Source: Thiocystis violacea (GTDB taxonomy: Bacteria; Pseudomonadota; Gammaproteobacteria; Chromatiales; Chromatiaceae). From it: a stretch of 60,082 nt of DNA. Position 1 is the stretch's first letter. Every line of letters begins with the position of its first letter. Positions 8,578 through 16,733 of this stretch are shown here, one piece after another. The notes beneath the pieces are model-generated. The model was not told the DNA's origin. It did not search any database and was given only the letters and a program-made list of their open reading frames with translations. The translations under genes and the position numbers were made by a program. Location: NCBI RefSeq assembly GCF_016583575.1, contig NZ_NRRG01000033.1:1-60082 (forward strand), given 5' to 3'.

Positions 8578-9210
8578 ATGGCGACCACGCCACCCCTCGC
8601 CCGCGAGCCAGAGGCCCAACTACTCGGCCGCCTGGAATTTCGCCTGCCGCCCGCCCTAGGCCACGACGACGAACAGCTCTTCGCGATCTGCCAAGCCAAT
8701 CGCGAGCTGAGGATCGAGCGCAACGCCGATGGAGATCTGGAGATCATGTCACCGACTGGAGCGGAAACTGGGGTAAGGAACGCCGGGCTAACCAGCGATA
8801 TGGTGGCTTGGGCAAGAACGGACGGCCGCGGCCTTATCTTCGATTCATCCACCGGCTTCCTGCTCCCCAACGGCGCCATGCGCTCGCCGGACGTCGCCTG
8901 GGTGTTGCGCGCCCATCTGGCGACCCTGAACCCCGAGCAGAAGCGCCGCTTTCTCCCGCTCGTACCCGATCTGGTGATCGAACTGGCCTCGCCCAGCGAC
9001 CAGCCCGCCACGCTGCGGACCAAGATGGCCGAATGGCGCGACAACGGCGTCCCACTCGGCTGGCTGATCCTCCCCGACGAGCGTCAGGTCTGGTGTTACC
9101 GCATCGGCGCTGATCCGATCTGTCTCGATGATCCCCAGACACTCAGCGACGCCGATCACCTGCCCGGCCTGAGCCTACCACTCGCCCCCATCTGGATACC
9201 CGACCTCTGA
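8578..9210 (+). CDS. Uma2-family (DUF820) putative endonuclease
   Basis: 210 residues with the Uma2/DUF820 pattern: LEIMSPTGAETG, RSPDVAWV, PDLVIELASPSD, then a Lys in LRTKMAEW and GVPLGWLILPDERQVWCYR. This is the PD-(D/E)XK-like fold with the Asp of SPDVAW, the Glu of VIELASPSD and the following Lys as likely active-site residues. Such genes occur in large paralogous families in cyanobacteria and some purple bacteria, often near mobile elements; their role is unknown. A second, divergent member is at 56265-56870. The gene follows rraA by about 90 bp on the same strand. Confidence 0.87.
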   Translation: MATTPPLAREPEAQLLGRLEFRLPPALGHDDEQLFAICQANRELRIERNADGDLEIMSPTGAETGVRNAGLTSDMVAWARTDGRGLIFDSSTGFLLPNGAMRSPDVAWVLRAHLATLNPEQKRRFLPLVPDLVIELASPSDQPATLRTKMAEWRDNGVPLGWLILPDERQVWCYRIGADPICLDDPQTLSDADHLPGLSLPLAPIWIPDL

Positions 9211-9264
9211 CCGGAACGGACCACCAACGGTCGCACCCCAGCCAACGGGCGCTGACACCTGCCC

Positions 9265-9285
9265 ACTGACAACTGACAACTGATC
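9265..9285 (+). repeat. heptamer ACTGACA tandem repeat before aceK
   Basis: ACTGACA occurs at 9265-9271 and 9272-9278 and is followed by ACTGATC (9279-9285). The repeat ends 3 bp before the aceK start codon and occupies the place where a ribosome binding site is expected; no good Shine-Dalgarno is visible there. It resembles the CCAACTG heptamers at 30501-30540 in being a head-to-tail 7-mer. Confidence 0.6.
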
Positions 9286-9288
9286 CTT

Positions 9289-11052
9289 ATGGCCTGGACC
9301 GAAGCCAAACTCATCGCCGAAGCCATCCTGGAAGGTTTCGAGCGCCATTACCGTCTCTTCCGCGAGATCACCGAGAGCGCCCGGACGCGTTTCGAGGAGG
9401 CCGACTGGCCCGCCGTCCAGACCGCCGCGCGCGATCGCATCGGCTTCTACGATCAGCGCGTCGGCGAGACGGTCGCCCTGCTGCGTCGCGAATTCCATCT
9501 GCGCGATCCGAGCGACATCCTCTGGCGGCGGGTCAAGGTCGAATACATGCGTCTGCTGCCCCAGCTCAACCAGCCGGAATTGGCCGAGACCTTCTACAAT
9601 TCGGTCTTCTGCCGCCTGTTCGACCGTCACTATTACAACAACAGCTACATCTTCGTCTGGCCGCTCATCTCCACCGAGCATCTGGAGGCCGAGGTTCCCA
9701 TCTTCCGGCCCTATTATCCGGCCCGCGACGGCTTTGCCCGCGTCCTCGCGCGGATCCTCAAGGACGCCGGCTTCAACCGCCGCTTCCGGGATCTCCGGCG
9801 CGATGTCCGCTGTCTGCTGCTCGCCATCCGCTCGCGTTTCCCGGCCAACCGGGCGATTCAACAGAACTTCCAGCTCGCCGTGCTTTGCGCGCCCTTCTAC
9901 CGCAACAAAGGCGCTTACATCATCGGCAAGGCGATCAATGGCGCGGACCAGATCCCCTTCGTCATCCCCATCCTCAACGACGAGGAGCGCGAACTCTATG
10001 TCGACAGCCTGCTGACCGGCGAGGACGAGATCTCGGACGTCTTCAGCTTCTCGCGCGCCTATTTCATGATGGATACCGAGGTGCCGGCGGCGGTCGTCGA
10101 CTTCCTGCGTCCCCTGATGCCGCGCAAGGGCAAGGCGGAACTCTATACCTCGATCGGGCTGCAAAAGTTCGGCAAGGCCGAGTTCTATCGGGATTTCCTC
10201 AAGCACCTGCGTTACTCCTCGGACGACTTCGTGGTCGCCCCCGGCATTCGCGGCATGGTGATGTGCGTCTTCACGCTCCCGTCCTTCCCCTTCGTCTTCA
10301 AGGTCATCAAGGACCGCTTCCCGCCGCCCAAGGAGATGACCCGCGAGCAGGTGAAGGAGAAATACCAGTTGGTGAAGATGCACGATCGGGTCGGACGCAT
10401 GGCCGACTCCTGGGAGTATTCGCACGTCGCCTTTCCGCTCGAGCGTTTCTCGCCCGCCCTGCGGGAGATGCTGGAGGCCGAATGCGCCGCCAGCATCGAG
10501 CCGGTCGGCGACCAGCTTATCCTCAAGCACCTCTATATCGAGCGGCGCATGTCGCCCCTGAACCTCTATCTGCACACCGCCGACGACGAGGACATCCAGC
10601 ACGCCATCGGCGAGTACGGCGACGCCATCAAGCAACTCGCCGCCGCCAACATCTTCCCCGGCGACTTCCTCTTCAAGAACTTCGGTGTCACCCGCCAGGG
10701 CCGGGTGGTCTTCTACGACTACGACGAACTCTGCTATCTCACCGAGTGCCACTTCCGCGAGATCCCGGAGGCCCCCTATCCGGAGATGGAAATGAGCGAG
10801 GAGGCCTGGTACACCGCCGGCCCCAACGATGTCTTTCCGGAGGAGTTCGAGACCTTCCTGCTCACCGATCCGCGCATCCGCAAGGTCTTTCGCGCGCGGC
10901 ATCGCGAGTTGCTCGATCCCCTTTGGTGGCGCGCGCGCCAGGAGCACATCCGCGCCGGACATCTGGAGGATGTCTTCCCCTATCCGATCGAACGCCGCTT
11001 CCGCAAGGACCGGGAGGAATTCCCGAGGCGCTATCCCCATCTCGGCGGTTGA
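9289..11052 (+). CDS. aceK: isocitrate dehydrogenase kinase/phosphatase
   Basis: 587 residues, the normal length of AceK, with family landmarks throughout: N-terminal ILEGFERHYRLFREIT, the middle RPYYPARDGFARVL and YRNKGAYIIGKAINGA, and the kinase-like core APGIRGMVMCVFTLPSFPFV followed by FKVIKDRFPPPKE. The later DFLFKNFGVTRQGRVVFYDY corresponds to the catalytic/metal-binding loop. The enzyme phosphorylates and inactivates, or reactivates, isocitrate dehydrogenase, steering carbon between the TCA cycle and the glyoxylate bypass. Unlike in E. coli it is not next to aceB/aceA here. The start codon is preceded by tandem heptamers rather than a clear ribosome binding site. Confidence 0.97.
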   Translation: MAWTEAKLIAEAILEGFERHYRLFREITESARTRFEEADWPAVQTAARDRIGFYDQRVGETVALLRREFHLRDPSDILWRRVKVEYMRLLPQLNQPELAETFYNSVFCRLFDRHYYNNSYIFVWPLISTEHLEAEVPIFRPYYPARDGFARVLARILKDAGFNRRFRDLRRDVRCLLLAIRSRFPANRAIQQNFQLAVLCAPFYRNKGAYIIGKAINGADQIPFVIPILNDEERELYVDSLLTGEDEISDVFSFSRAYFMMDTEVPAAVVDFLRPLMPRKGKAELYTSIGLQKFGKAEFYRDFLKHLRYSSDDFVVAPGIRGMVMCVFTLPSFPFVFKVIKDRFPPPKEMTREQVKEKYQLVKMHDRVGRMADSWEYSHVAFPLERFSPALREMLEAECAASIEPVGDQLILKHLYIERRMSPLNLYLHTADDEDIQHAIGEYGDAIKQLAAANIFPGDFLFKNFGVTRQGRVVFYDYDELCYLTECHFREIPEAPYPEMEMSEEAWYTAGPNDVFPEEFETFLLTDPRIRKVFRARHRELLDPLWWRARQEHIRAGHLEDVFPYPIERRFRKDREEFPRRYPHLGG

Positions 11053-11097
11053 GCGACGGGTCGCCCCGTCTTGCCGCGCCATTGCCGGAGTTCCGCC

Positions 11098-12663
11098 ATG
11101 TCCCGCCTGAAACTGCCCATTGGGATTCAGACCTTCGCCAAGCTGCGCGAGGATGAGTGTTACTACGTTGATAAGACGGCGTTTGCCTGGCAACTGATCG
11201 AGCAGGGGACGCATTACTTTCTTTCACGCCCCCGGCGTTTCGGCAAATCGCTGTTTCTCGACACCCTCGCCGAGCTGTTCGCCGGCAACGAGCCGCTGTT
11301 TCGCGGACTCTTCATCCATGAGCCCTGGGACTGGTCGCGTTCCGCCCCGGTCATTCGGCTGAGCTTTGGCGGCGGGGTGGTCGAGAGTCGCGCCGACCTG
11401 GATCGACGCATCCGCGCGTTGCTGCATCACAATGGGCAGGCGTTGGGGGTGAGCTGTCGCGATGGCGCGGATATCGTCGACTGTTTCGGGGAGTTGATCG
11501 AGCGGGCGCACACCATGAGCGGCGAGCGGGTGGTGGTGCTGGTCGACGAGTACGATAAGCCGATCCTCGACAACCTGACTCGCCTCGAGGTCGCGCGCGA
11601 GGTACGCGACGGACTGCGCAATCTCTACTCGGTCATCAAGGACGCCGACGCCCATATCCGCTTCGCCTTCCTCACCGGGGTTAGCAAGTTCAGCAAGGTG
11701 AGTATTTTCTCGGGACTGAACAACCTCAACGACATCAGCGTCGATGCCGAATATTCGGCGCTGTGCGGCTACACCGAGCGGGATCTGGAGACGGTGTTCG
11801 CACCCGAGCTGGAGGGTCTGGATCGCGCCGAGATCCGCCGTTGGTACAACGGCTACAACTGGACCGGCGAATCGGTCTATAACCCCTTCGATGTCCTGCT
11901 GCTGTTTCAGAAGCGCCAGTTCCGCCCCTGGTGGTTCGAGACCGGCACGCCGAGCTTTCTGGTCGAGGTGCTCACCGAGCGCGGCTATTTCACCCCGGAT
12001 CTGGCGCGCCGCCAGACCAGCCTGGAACTGCTTTCGAGCTTTGACATCGAGCGCATCGACAGCGACGCGCTCCTGTTCCAGACCGGCTACCTGACGATTC
12101 AGTCGGTCGAGGAGCCGCTGACCGGCTATTGGGTCTACACCCTCGGCTATCCCAACCAGGAGGTCGAGACCAGTCTCAACGCCGCCCTGCTCATCGGCTA
12201 TGGCGCGGACGGTCAGCGGGCCTTCGCCAATCGGCTGCGTCTGCTCCAATTGCTCGACGCCGGCGACTGTGCCGGACTGCATGGCCTGTTCGACGCCTTT
12301 TTCGCCAGCATCCCCAGCGACTGGTACCGCGGCAATCCGATCGCGCGCTATGAGGGACATTACGCCAGCGTCTTCTATTCCTACTTCGCCGCGCTCGGAC
12401 TGGACATCGTTCTGGAAGAGAACAGCCGCCAGGGTCGGCTGGACATGGGCGTGCGCTTCAAGGGACGTGTCTATCTGTTCGAATTCAAGGTCGTGGAACT
12501 GGAGCCCGAGGGGCGGGCGCTGGAGCAGATCAAGGCGCGTGGCTATGCCGACAAGTACCGGGCCGAGGGCCAGCCAATCCACCTGATCGGGGTGGAGTTC
12601 AGCCGCGAGCGACGCGCGGTGGTCGGCTTCGAGGTGGAGACCCTCGCGCCTACTGGATCCTAG
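11098..12663 (+). CDS. AAA-ATPase-like / PD-(D/E)XK nuclease-superfamily protein
   Basis: 521 residues starting at MSRLKLPIGIQTF. The N-terminal part is the AAA-ATPase-like domain (PF09820 type): YYVDKTAFAWQL, FLSRPRRFGKSLFLDTL (P-loop variant RRFGKS), and VVVLVDEYDKPIL (Walker B). The C-terminal part is of the PD-(D/E)XK type (PF08011): RQGRLDMGVRFKGRVYLFEF with the Asp of RLDMG, the Glu and the Lys of FEFKV, then QIKARGYADKY. These proteins are common in anaerobes and some purple bacteria as large paralogous families, and their role is unknown. It follows aceK by 45 bp, but a functional link is not implied. Confidence 0.88.
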   Translation: MSRLKLPIGIQTFAKLREDECYYVDKTAFAWQLIEQGTHYFLSRPRRFGKSLFLDTLAELFAGNEPLFRGLFIHEPWDWSRSAPVIRLSFGGGVVESRADLDRRIRALLHHNGQALGVSCRDGADIVDCFGELIERAHTMSGERVVVLVDEYDKPILDNLTRLEVAREVRDGLRNLYSVIKDADAHIRFAFLTGVSKFSKVSIFSGLNNLNDISVDAEYSALCGYTERDLETVFAPELEGLDRAEIRRWYNGYNWTGESVYNPFDVLLLFQKRQFRPWWFETGTPSFLVEVLTERGYFTPDLARRQTSLELLSSFDIERIDSDALLFQTGYLTIQSVEEPLTGYWVYTLGYPNQEVETSLNAALLIGYGADGQRAFANRLRLLQLLDAGDCAGLHGLFDAFFASIPSDWYRGNPIARYEGHYASVFYSYFAALGLDIVLEENSRQGRLDMGVRFKGRVYLFEFKVVELEPEGRALEQIKARGYADKYRAEGQPIHLIGVEFSRERRAVVGFEVETLAPTGS

Positions 12664-12804
12664 CCCAGCAGGGGGTGGATCGGTCCGGGGCGCATGGCCG
12701 GCGCGTTCACCCGGCGAGGCTCGGGTTTCTGTCCGATCGCCAAGCGCCTATACTGCGTCGCTGACAAAACAATACTTCGGATAGCCGTCGAGACGAGGAC
12801 AAGC

Positions 12805-13818
12805 ATGCATAACGGTACCAGCCTTACCCAGTTCATCATCGAGGAACAGCGCCATGTCGCCGGTGCGACGGGTGATTTCACCTCGCTCCTCAATGACGTG
12901 GTCACGGCCTGCAAGGTCATCAGCAACATGGTCAACCACGGCGCCCTGGTGGGTGTCCTGGGAAGTGCCGACACGGAGAATGTCCAGGGCGAGACCCAGA
13001 AGAAGATGGACGTCCTCTCCAACGAGGTCTTCATCAAGTCCAACGAGTGGGCGGGTCATCTGGGCGCCATGGCCTCGGAGGAAATGGATGAGATCTATCC
13101 CATTCCACGCCAGTATCCGCGCGGTAAGTATCTGCTGACCTTCGATCCGCTGGATGGCTCGTCCAACATCGATGTCAACGTCTCGGTGGGGACCATTTTT
13201 TCCATCCTGCGCTGCCCGGGCGGCGGTCAGGAGGCGACCGAGCGCGATTTTCTCCAGGCCGGAACGCAGCAGGTGGCGGCGGGCTATGCCCTCTACGGTC
13301 CTTCCACCATGATCGTGCTGACCACCGGCAAGGGGGTGAATGGCTTCACCCTGGATCAGAACATCGGTGAGTTCATCCTGACCCATCCCAAGATGACGAT
13401 CCCGGCCGATACGCGCGAGTTCGCCATCAATGCCTCCAACATGCGGTTCTGGGAGCCGCCGGTGCGCCGTTATGTCCAGGAGTGTCTGGACGGCAAGGAA
13501 GGACCGCGCGGCGATGACTTCAACATGCGCTGGATCGCCTCCATGGTGGCCGAGGTGCATCGCATCCTGACCCGCGGCGGTATTTTCATGTATCCCATGG
13601 ACTCCAAGATGAAGGAGAAGGGGCAGGGCGGTAAGCTGCGCCTGCTCTACGAGGCCAATCCCATGTCCTTCATCGTCGAGCAGGCCGGCGGCGGCTCCAT
13701 CACGGGGACCGAGCGCATCCTGGAGTTGCAGCCCGAGTCACTGCATCAGCGGGTGCCGGTGATTCTCGGATCCAAGAACGAGGTCGAGCGTATCCTGGGC
13801 TATCACCAGCCGGCTTGA
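12805..13818 (+). CDS. fbp: fructose-1,6-bisphosphatase, class I
   Basis: 337 residues beginning [15 protein letters not shown], with a purine-rich GACGAGGAC just upstream; the frame is open further upstream but without family similarity. Class I signatures are present: the metal-site Glu-rich segment [30 protein letters not shown], and the substrate-binding [22 protein letters not shown] split across residues about 275-300. It hydrolyses fructose-1,6-bisphosphate in gluconeogenesis and, in an autotroph, in the Calvin cycle. A TATACT hexamer lies at 12749-12754 and could be a -10 element, but I see no matching -35. The gene ends before a strong hairpin terminator. Confidence 0.96.
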   Translation: MHNGTSLTQFIIEEQRHVAGATGDFTSLLNDVVTACKVISNMVNHGALVGVLGSADTENVQGETQKKMDVLSNEVFIKSNEWAGHLGAMASEEMDEIYPIPRQYPRGKYLLTFDPLDGSSNIDVNVSVGTIFSILRCPGGGQEATERDFLQAGTQQVAAGYALYGPSTMIVLTTGKGVNGFTLDQNIGEFILTHPKMTIPADTREFAINASNMRFWEPPVRRYVQECLDGKEGPRGDDFNMRWIASMVAEVHRILTRGGIFMYPMDSKMKEKGQGGKLRLLYEANPMSFIVEQAGGGSITGTERILELQPESLHQRVPVILGSKNEVERILGYHQPA

Positions 13819-13873
13819 GCCGGGGTTGCCGTCTTGGCCGATTCGGCCAGGGCACCCCCGAAGCCTGATCATG

Positions 13874-13909
13874 ACGCCGGATCCGCGTTGGGCGGGTCCG
13901 GCGTTTTTT
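13874..13909 (+). terminator. rho-independent terminator after fbp
   Basis: The arms ACGCCGGATCCGC and GCGGGTCCGGCGT pair around a short loop and are followed by a run of six T (13904-13909). It lies 56 bp after the fbp stop and before the crp/fnr-type gene. Its position shows that upstream extensions of the regulator's frame are not coding. Confidence 0.85.
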
Positions 13910-13936
13910 GTTGGCACCAGAGAGGTCATATCCAGC

Positions 13937-14656
13937 ATGATCGACGAGCTACGCCGCGCGCCCCTGCTGTCGCGGTTGGAAGCGGAACAACTGCAACGGG
14001 TGGTCCGGCATGCCGCGCGGGTGAAACTGACCACCGACCAGCTTCTGTTCAGCCAGGGCGATGCCGCCAATCGCTTTTATCTGCTGCTCGCCGGTCGGAT
14101 GCGGCTCTTTCGTCTCTCCCCGGAAGGGGCGGAGAAGGTGATCGAGATCGTGAGCCCTGGGCAAACCTTCGCCGAGGCGCTGATGTTTCTCAACGCGCCG
14201 CGCTATCCGGTGTGCGCCTCGGCGCTCGTCGATTCGGAGCTGATCGCGATCGATGCCCTGGATTTCGCCGGTATGCTGCGTGAGTCGGTCGATAGCTGCT
14301 TTCTGCTGCTGGGGGCCTTGAGCCAGCGGTTGCGCGGTCTGATCGGCGAGATCGACGATCTCACCCTGCACACGGCGACCAGTCGTGTCGCCCGTTATCT
14401 GGCCTCGATGATCCCGCCTGGAGAACGCTCGCTGGAGCTGGATGTGCGCAAGGGCGTGCTGGCCTCGCGTCTGTCGGTGCAGCCGGAAACCTTCTCGCGG
14501 GTCGTCAAATCGCTGACCGACCAGGGGGTGATCAGCATGCAGGGCAGTCAGGTCGAGGTGCTCGATCCCGATGCCTTGATGCGGATCGCGGAGTTGCGCG
14601 ACGCCCTCGAACCGGGGCCGCTCTCCATCGGTTCGCTGGGATCGCAGCGTCCCTAG
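13937..14656 (+). CDS. Crp/Fnr-family transcriptional regulator
   Basis: 239 residues from MIDELRRAPLLSRLE; the ATG follows a GAGAGG-type ribosome binding site and lies after the fbp terminator. The N-terminal half is a cyclic-nucleotide-binding-like fold (FSQGDAANRFYLLLAGRMRL, GQTFAEALMFLN). The C-terminal half is a winged helix, with LASRLSVQPETFSRVVKSLT as the HTH. No N-terminal cysteine cluster for a Fnr-type iron-sulfur cluster is present, and the HTH (PETFSRVVKSL) resembles the Dnr/nitric-oxide branch more than Crp. The stop codon shares CTAG with the stop of the convergent GGDEF-EAL gene. Confidence 0.9.
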   Translation: MIDELRRAPLLSRLEAEQLQRVVRHAARVKLTTDQLLFSQGDAANRFYLLLAGRMRLFRLSPEGAEKVIEIVSPGQTFAEALMFLNAPRYPVCASALVDSELIAIDALDFAGMLRESVDSCFLLLGALSQRLRGLIGEIDDLTLHTATSRVARYLASMIPPGERSLELDVRKGVLASRLSVQPETFSRVVKSLTDQGVISMQGSQVEVLDPDALMRIAELRDALEPGPLSIGSLGSQRP

Positions 14657-16623
14657 AGCGCCCCCGGTCGCGGCGGCTCGGCGGGAAGCGGGGCGCCGCT
14701 TGAGCGATCGGCGCCGTCCACGAGATAAAGCGCCTGGAAGGTCTCGCGATCCACCGGGCGGCCCAGATGAAATCCCTGGCCGATGTCGCATCCGTTGCGG
14801 CGGAGGAATTCGTACTGCTCCGGGTTTTCGATCCCCTCGGCCACGACCGGGTAGCCGAGATGACCGGCCATGGAGAGGATGCAGCCGGCGATGACGTCCG
14901 CCGAGGATTGCTCGGCCAGATCCTTCACGAATTCGCGATCCAGCTTGATGCCGCTGGCGGGGTAGTTCTTGATCGATTTCAGGGACGAGTAGCCGGTGCC
15001 GAAATCGTCGATCCAGACCTCGAACCCGACCGTGCGCAGCGACCGGATATTGGCGAGCGCCTGCTCCTCGTTGCGGGCAATGGCGGTTTCGGTGATCTCG
15101 AGATGCAAGCGTTCCACGGGAACCGACTCCTGCTCCAGGATGGCGCGGAAGCGCGCGCCCAGATCGGTCTGGCTCAGCTCGATCGCGGAGACGTTGATGG
15201 CGAGTGGGATGCGCGGGAAGCCCAGCGCGTCCCAGGACCGGATCTGGCGGCAGGTCCGGCGCATCACCCACTCGCCGATCTCCACGATCTGGCCGGTACT
15301 TTCCGCGACCGGGATGAAGCTGGACGGGGGTAGGGGCGTGCCGTCGCCGAGCGTGAGTCGCAGCAGAACCTCGGCCCCGGCCAGGCGTCTGTCCGCCAGA
15401 TGGAACAGGGGCTGGAAATGCAGGGTGAAGGAATCCTTGCGCAACGCCTCCTGGAGCAGGGATTCGGTGCGCAGGTGGGTCGAGCCCAACTCCGCCCAGC
15501 CGGGCTCGTAGAGGACGTGTTTGTTACGACCGGTGATCTTGGCGCGTTTGAGCGCACTGTCCGCGTTGCGGAGCATGACCTCGGCGGAGGTTGCCTCAAG
15601 GAGTCCTTCCGAGGAGGCGAGGCCGATGCTGACCGAGAGATAGAGCCGCGATCCGTGCTGGAGAAAGCCCTCGGCGATGTGGCTGTGCAGATGGTGGGCG
15701 AGTTCGGCGAGGCGCCGTGGATCGCGCACCCGCGCGAGCGCGATGCCGAATTCGTCCGCGCCGGTGCGCGCGAAGCAGATGTCGTGCTCGGCGATGCCGA
15801 TGGTGTCCTGGACGAGTTGGGAGCGCAGCGCGCCATCGAGCCGCAGCGCGACCTCGCGCAGCACCTGGTCCCCGGTCTCGCAACCAAGCTCCCGGTTGAC
15901 GCGATGGAAGCCGTCGATATCGAGCAGCAGGGTGGCCACCGCCAGGCGGGGTGTGCGGCCCAGGATCGCTTGCTGGAGGAAGCGCATGAAGTGGGCGCGA
16001 TGGGCGAGCCCGGTCAGTTGATCCGCCGGGATGGCGATGTCCTCGCCGAGGCGCGCGCCGTTTGCCTCGTCTGGATCCGAATGGCTCGGCACCAGAAAGG
16101 ACTCGGCGCCGCCCTGCAGGCGATCGAGCGTCAGGCCGGCGAGATCGGCCAGCGCGCCCAACGCCTCCTGGAGATGGTTGGGGATCCGCTGATCGACCCA
16201 GATGGCGACGCCATAGATGCGGTTGGCGGTCGCGATCCTGAGCAGGAGGGCGGTTTCGTCCAGTTGCGTGAGCCACCAGGAGGCTCCCTGTTTCAGGGCC
16301 TGGGCGAAACGGCCCTGCTCGATCAGCCGTTCCGTCAGTTCGCGCAGCCATGACTCGGAGTCGACGGGCAAGCAGTGGACAAGCTCGAAACAGGCATCCG
16401 GCTGACGCAGCAGAATACCGATGCGGGCCTCGGGCAGGAGCAGCCGCGAACTCTGATCGAGCACACCGAACAGCTCGGACAGCGTCCGACACAAGGGCAC
16501 GCGCGCCATGGCCGCGCGCAGGACGTTGAGCGCCAGCGGATGGAAGCAGGCCGAGGAGCCCGGCGAGAGGTCGCCTGGCGATTCGGCGGGGGCCATCAGC
16601 CTCGGGTGCGGGACTGGATTCAT
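14653..16623 (-). CDS. GGDEF-EAL bifunctional c-di-GMP protein with N-terminal sensor
   Basis: 656 residues from MNPVPHPRLMAP. Residues about 30-180 look like a degenerate GAF-type sensor. A GGDEF domain (about 198-365) begins DQLTGLAHRAHF, has LLDIDGFHRVNRELG, and its signature is GADEF rather than GGDEF (RTGADEFGIAL). The EAL domain (about 385-640) has EVL in place of EAL (GAEVLLRL), but the other catalytic residues are kept: LAINVSAIEL, LHLEITET, WIDDFGTGYSSLKS, IKLDREFVKDL and VVAEGIEN. It is therefore probably an active phosphodiesterase with a doubtful cyclase. No transmembrane segment is seen. It is the last gene of a minus-strand signalling set. Confidence 0.92.
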   Translation of the reverse strand: MNPVPHPRLMAPAESPGDLSPGSSACFHPLALNVLRAAMARVPLCRTLSELFGVLDQSSRLLLPEARIGILLRQPDACFELVHCLPVDSESWLRELTERLIEQGRFAQALKQGASWWLTQLDETALLLRIATANRIYGVAIWVDQRIPNHLQEALGALADLAGLTLDRLQGGAESFLVPSHSDPDEANGARLGEDIAIPADQLTGLAHRAHFMRFLQQAILGRTPRLAVATLLLDIDGFHRVNRELGCETGDQVLREVALRLDGALRSQLVQDTIGIAEHDICFARTGADEFGIALARVRDPRRLAELAHHLHSHIAEGFLQHGSRLYLSVSIGLASSEGLLEATSAEVMLRNADSALKRAKITGRNKHVLYEPGWAELGSTHLRTESLLQEALRKDSFTLHFQPLFHLADRRLAGAEVLLRLTLGDGTPLPPSSFIPVAESTGQIVEIGEWVMRRTCRQIRSWDALGFPRIPLAINVSAIELSQTDLGARFRAILEQESVPVERLHLEITETAIARNEEQALANIRSLRTVGFEVWIDDFGTGYSSLKSIKNYPASGIKLDREFVKDLAEQSSADVIAGCILSMAGHLGYPVVAEGIENPEQYEFLRRNGCDIGQGFHLGRPVDRETFQALYLVDGADRSSGAPLPAEPPRPGAL

Positions 16624-16692
16624 CGGAATCTCCAGGTTGAAACCTCCCCCTTCAGGGGGATACTGCCGCACGGGAGAGGCGTAACCTCTTGT

Positions 16693-16731
16693 GTGCCGTA
16701 TCGCCCGGCTTGGCCGGGCGTGGATTGAAAC
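16693..16731 (+). repeat. solitary CRISPR-repeat-like hairpin
   Basis: Reading plus strand, the perfect stem CGCCCGGC (16702-16709) and GCCGGGCG (16713-16720) encloses the loop TTG and is followed directly by TGGATTGAAAC (16721-16731). A GC-rich palindrome followed by GTGGATTGAAAC is the form of many type I and III CRISPR repeats. Only one copy exists in this window and there is no cas gene, so it is not an array. It ends 2 bp before the stop of the HDOD gene and 69 bp upstream of the GGDEF-EAL start. Confidence 0.55.
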
Positions 16732-16733
16732 AT

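Noticed and set aside
9175-11214. 679-codon minus-strand frame
   Set aside because: It is the antisense shadow of aceK in a high-GC genome; composition is Asp/Glu/Leu/Val-rich with no motif.
12694-12804. N-terminal extension of fbp
   Set aside because: No family similarity, and the ATG at 12805 has a good ribosome binding site and matches the usual FBPase start.
13826-13936. N-terminal extension of the Crp/Fnr regulator
   Set aside because: The extension would read through the fbp terminator hairpin; a proper ribosome binding site precedes the ATG at 13937.
16693-16731. CRISPR array
   Set aside because: Only one repeat-like unit is present; no second repeat, spacer pattern or cas gene occurs in the window, so it is listed as a solitary repeat.
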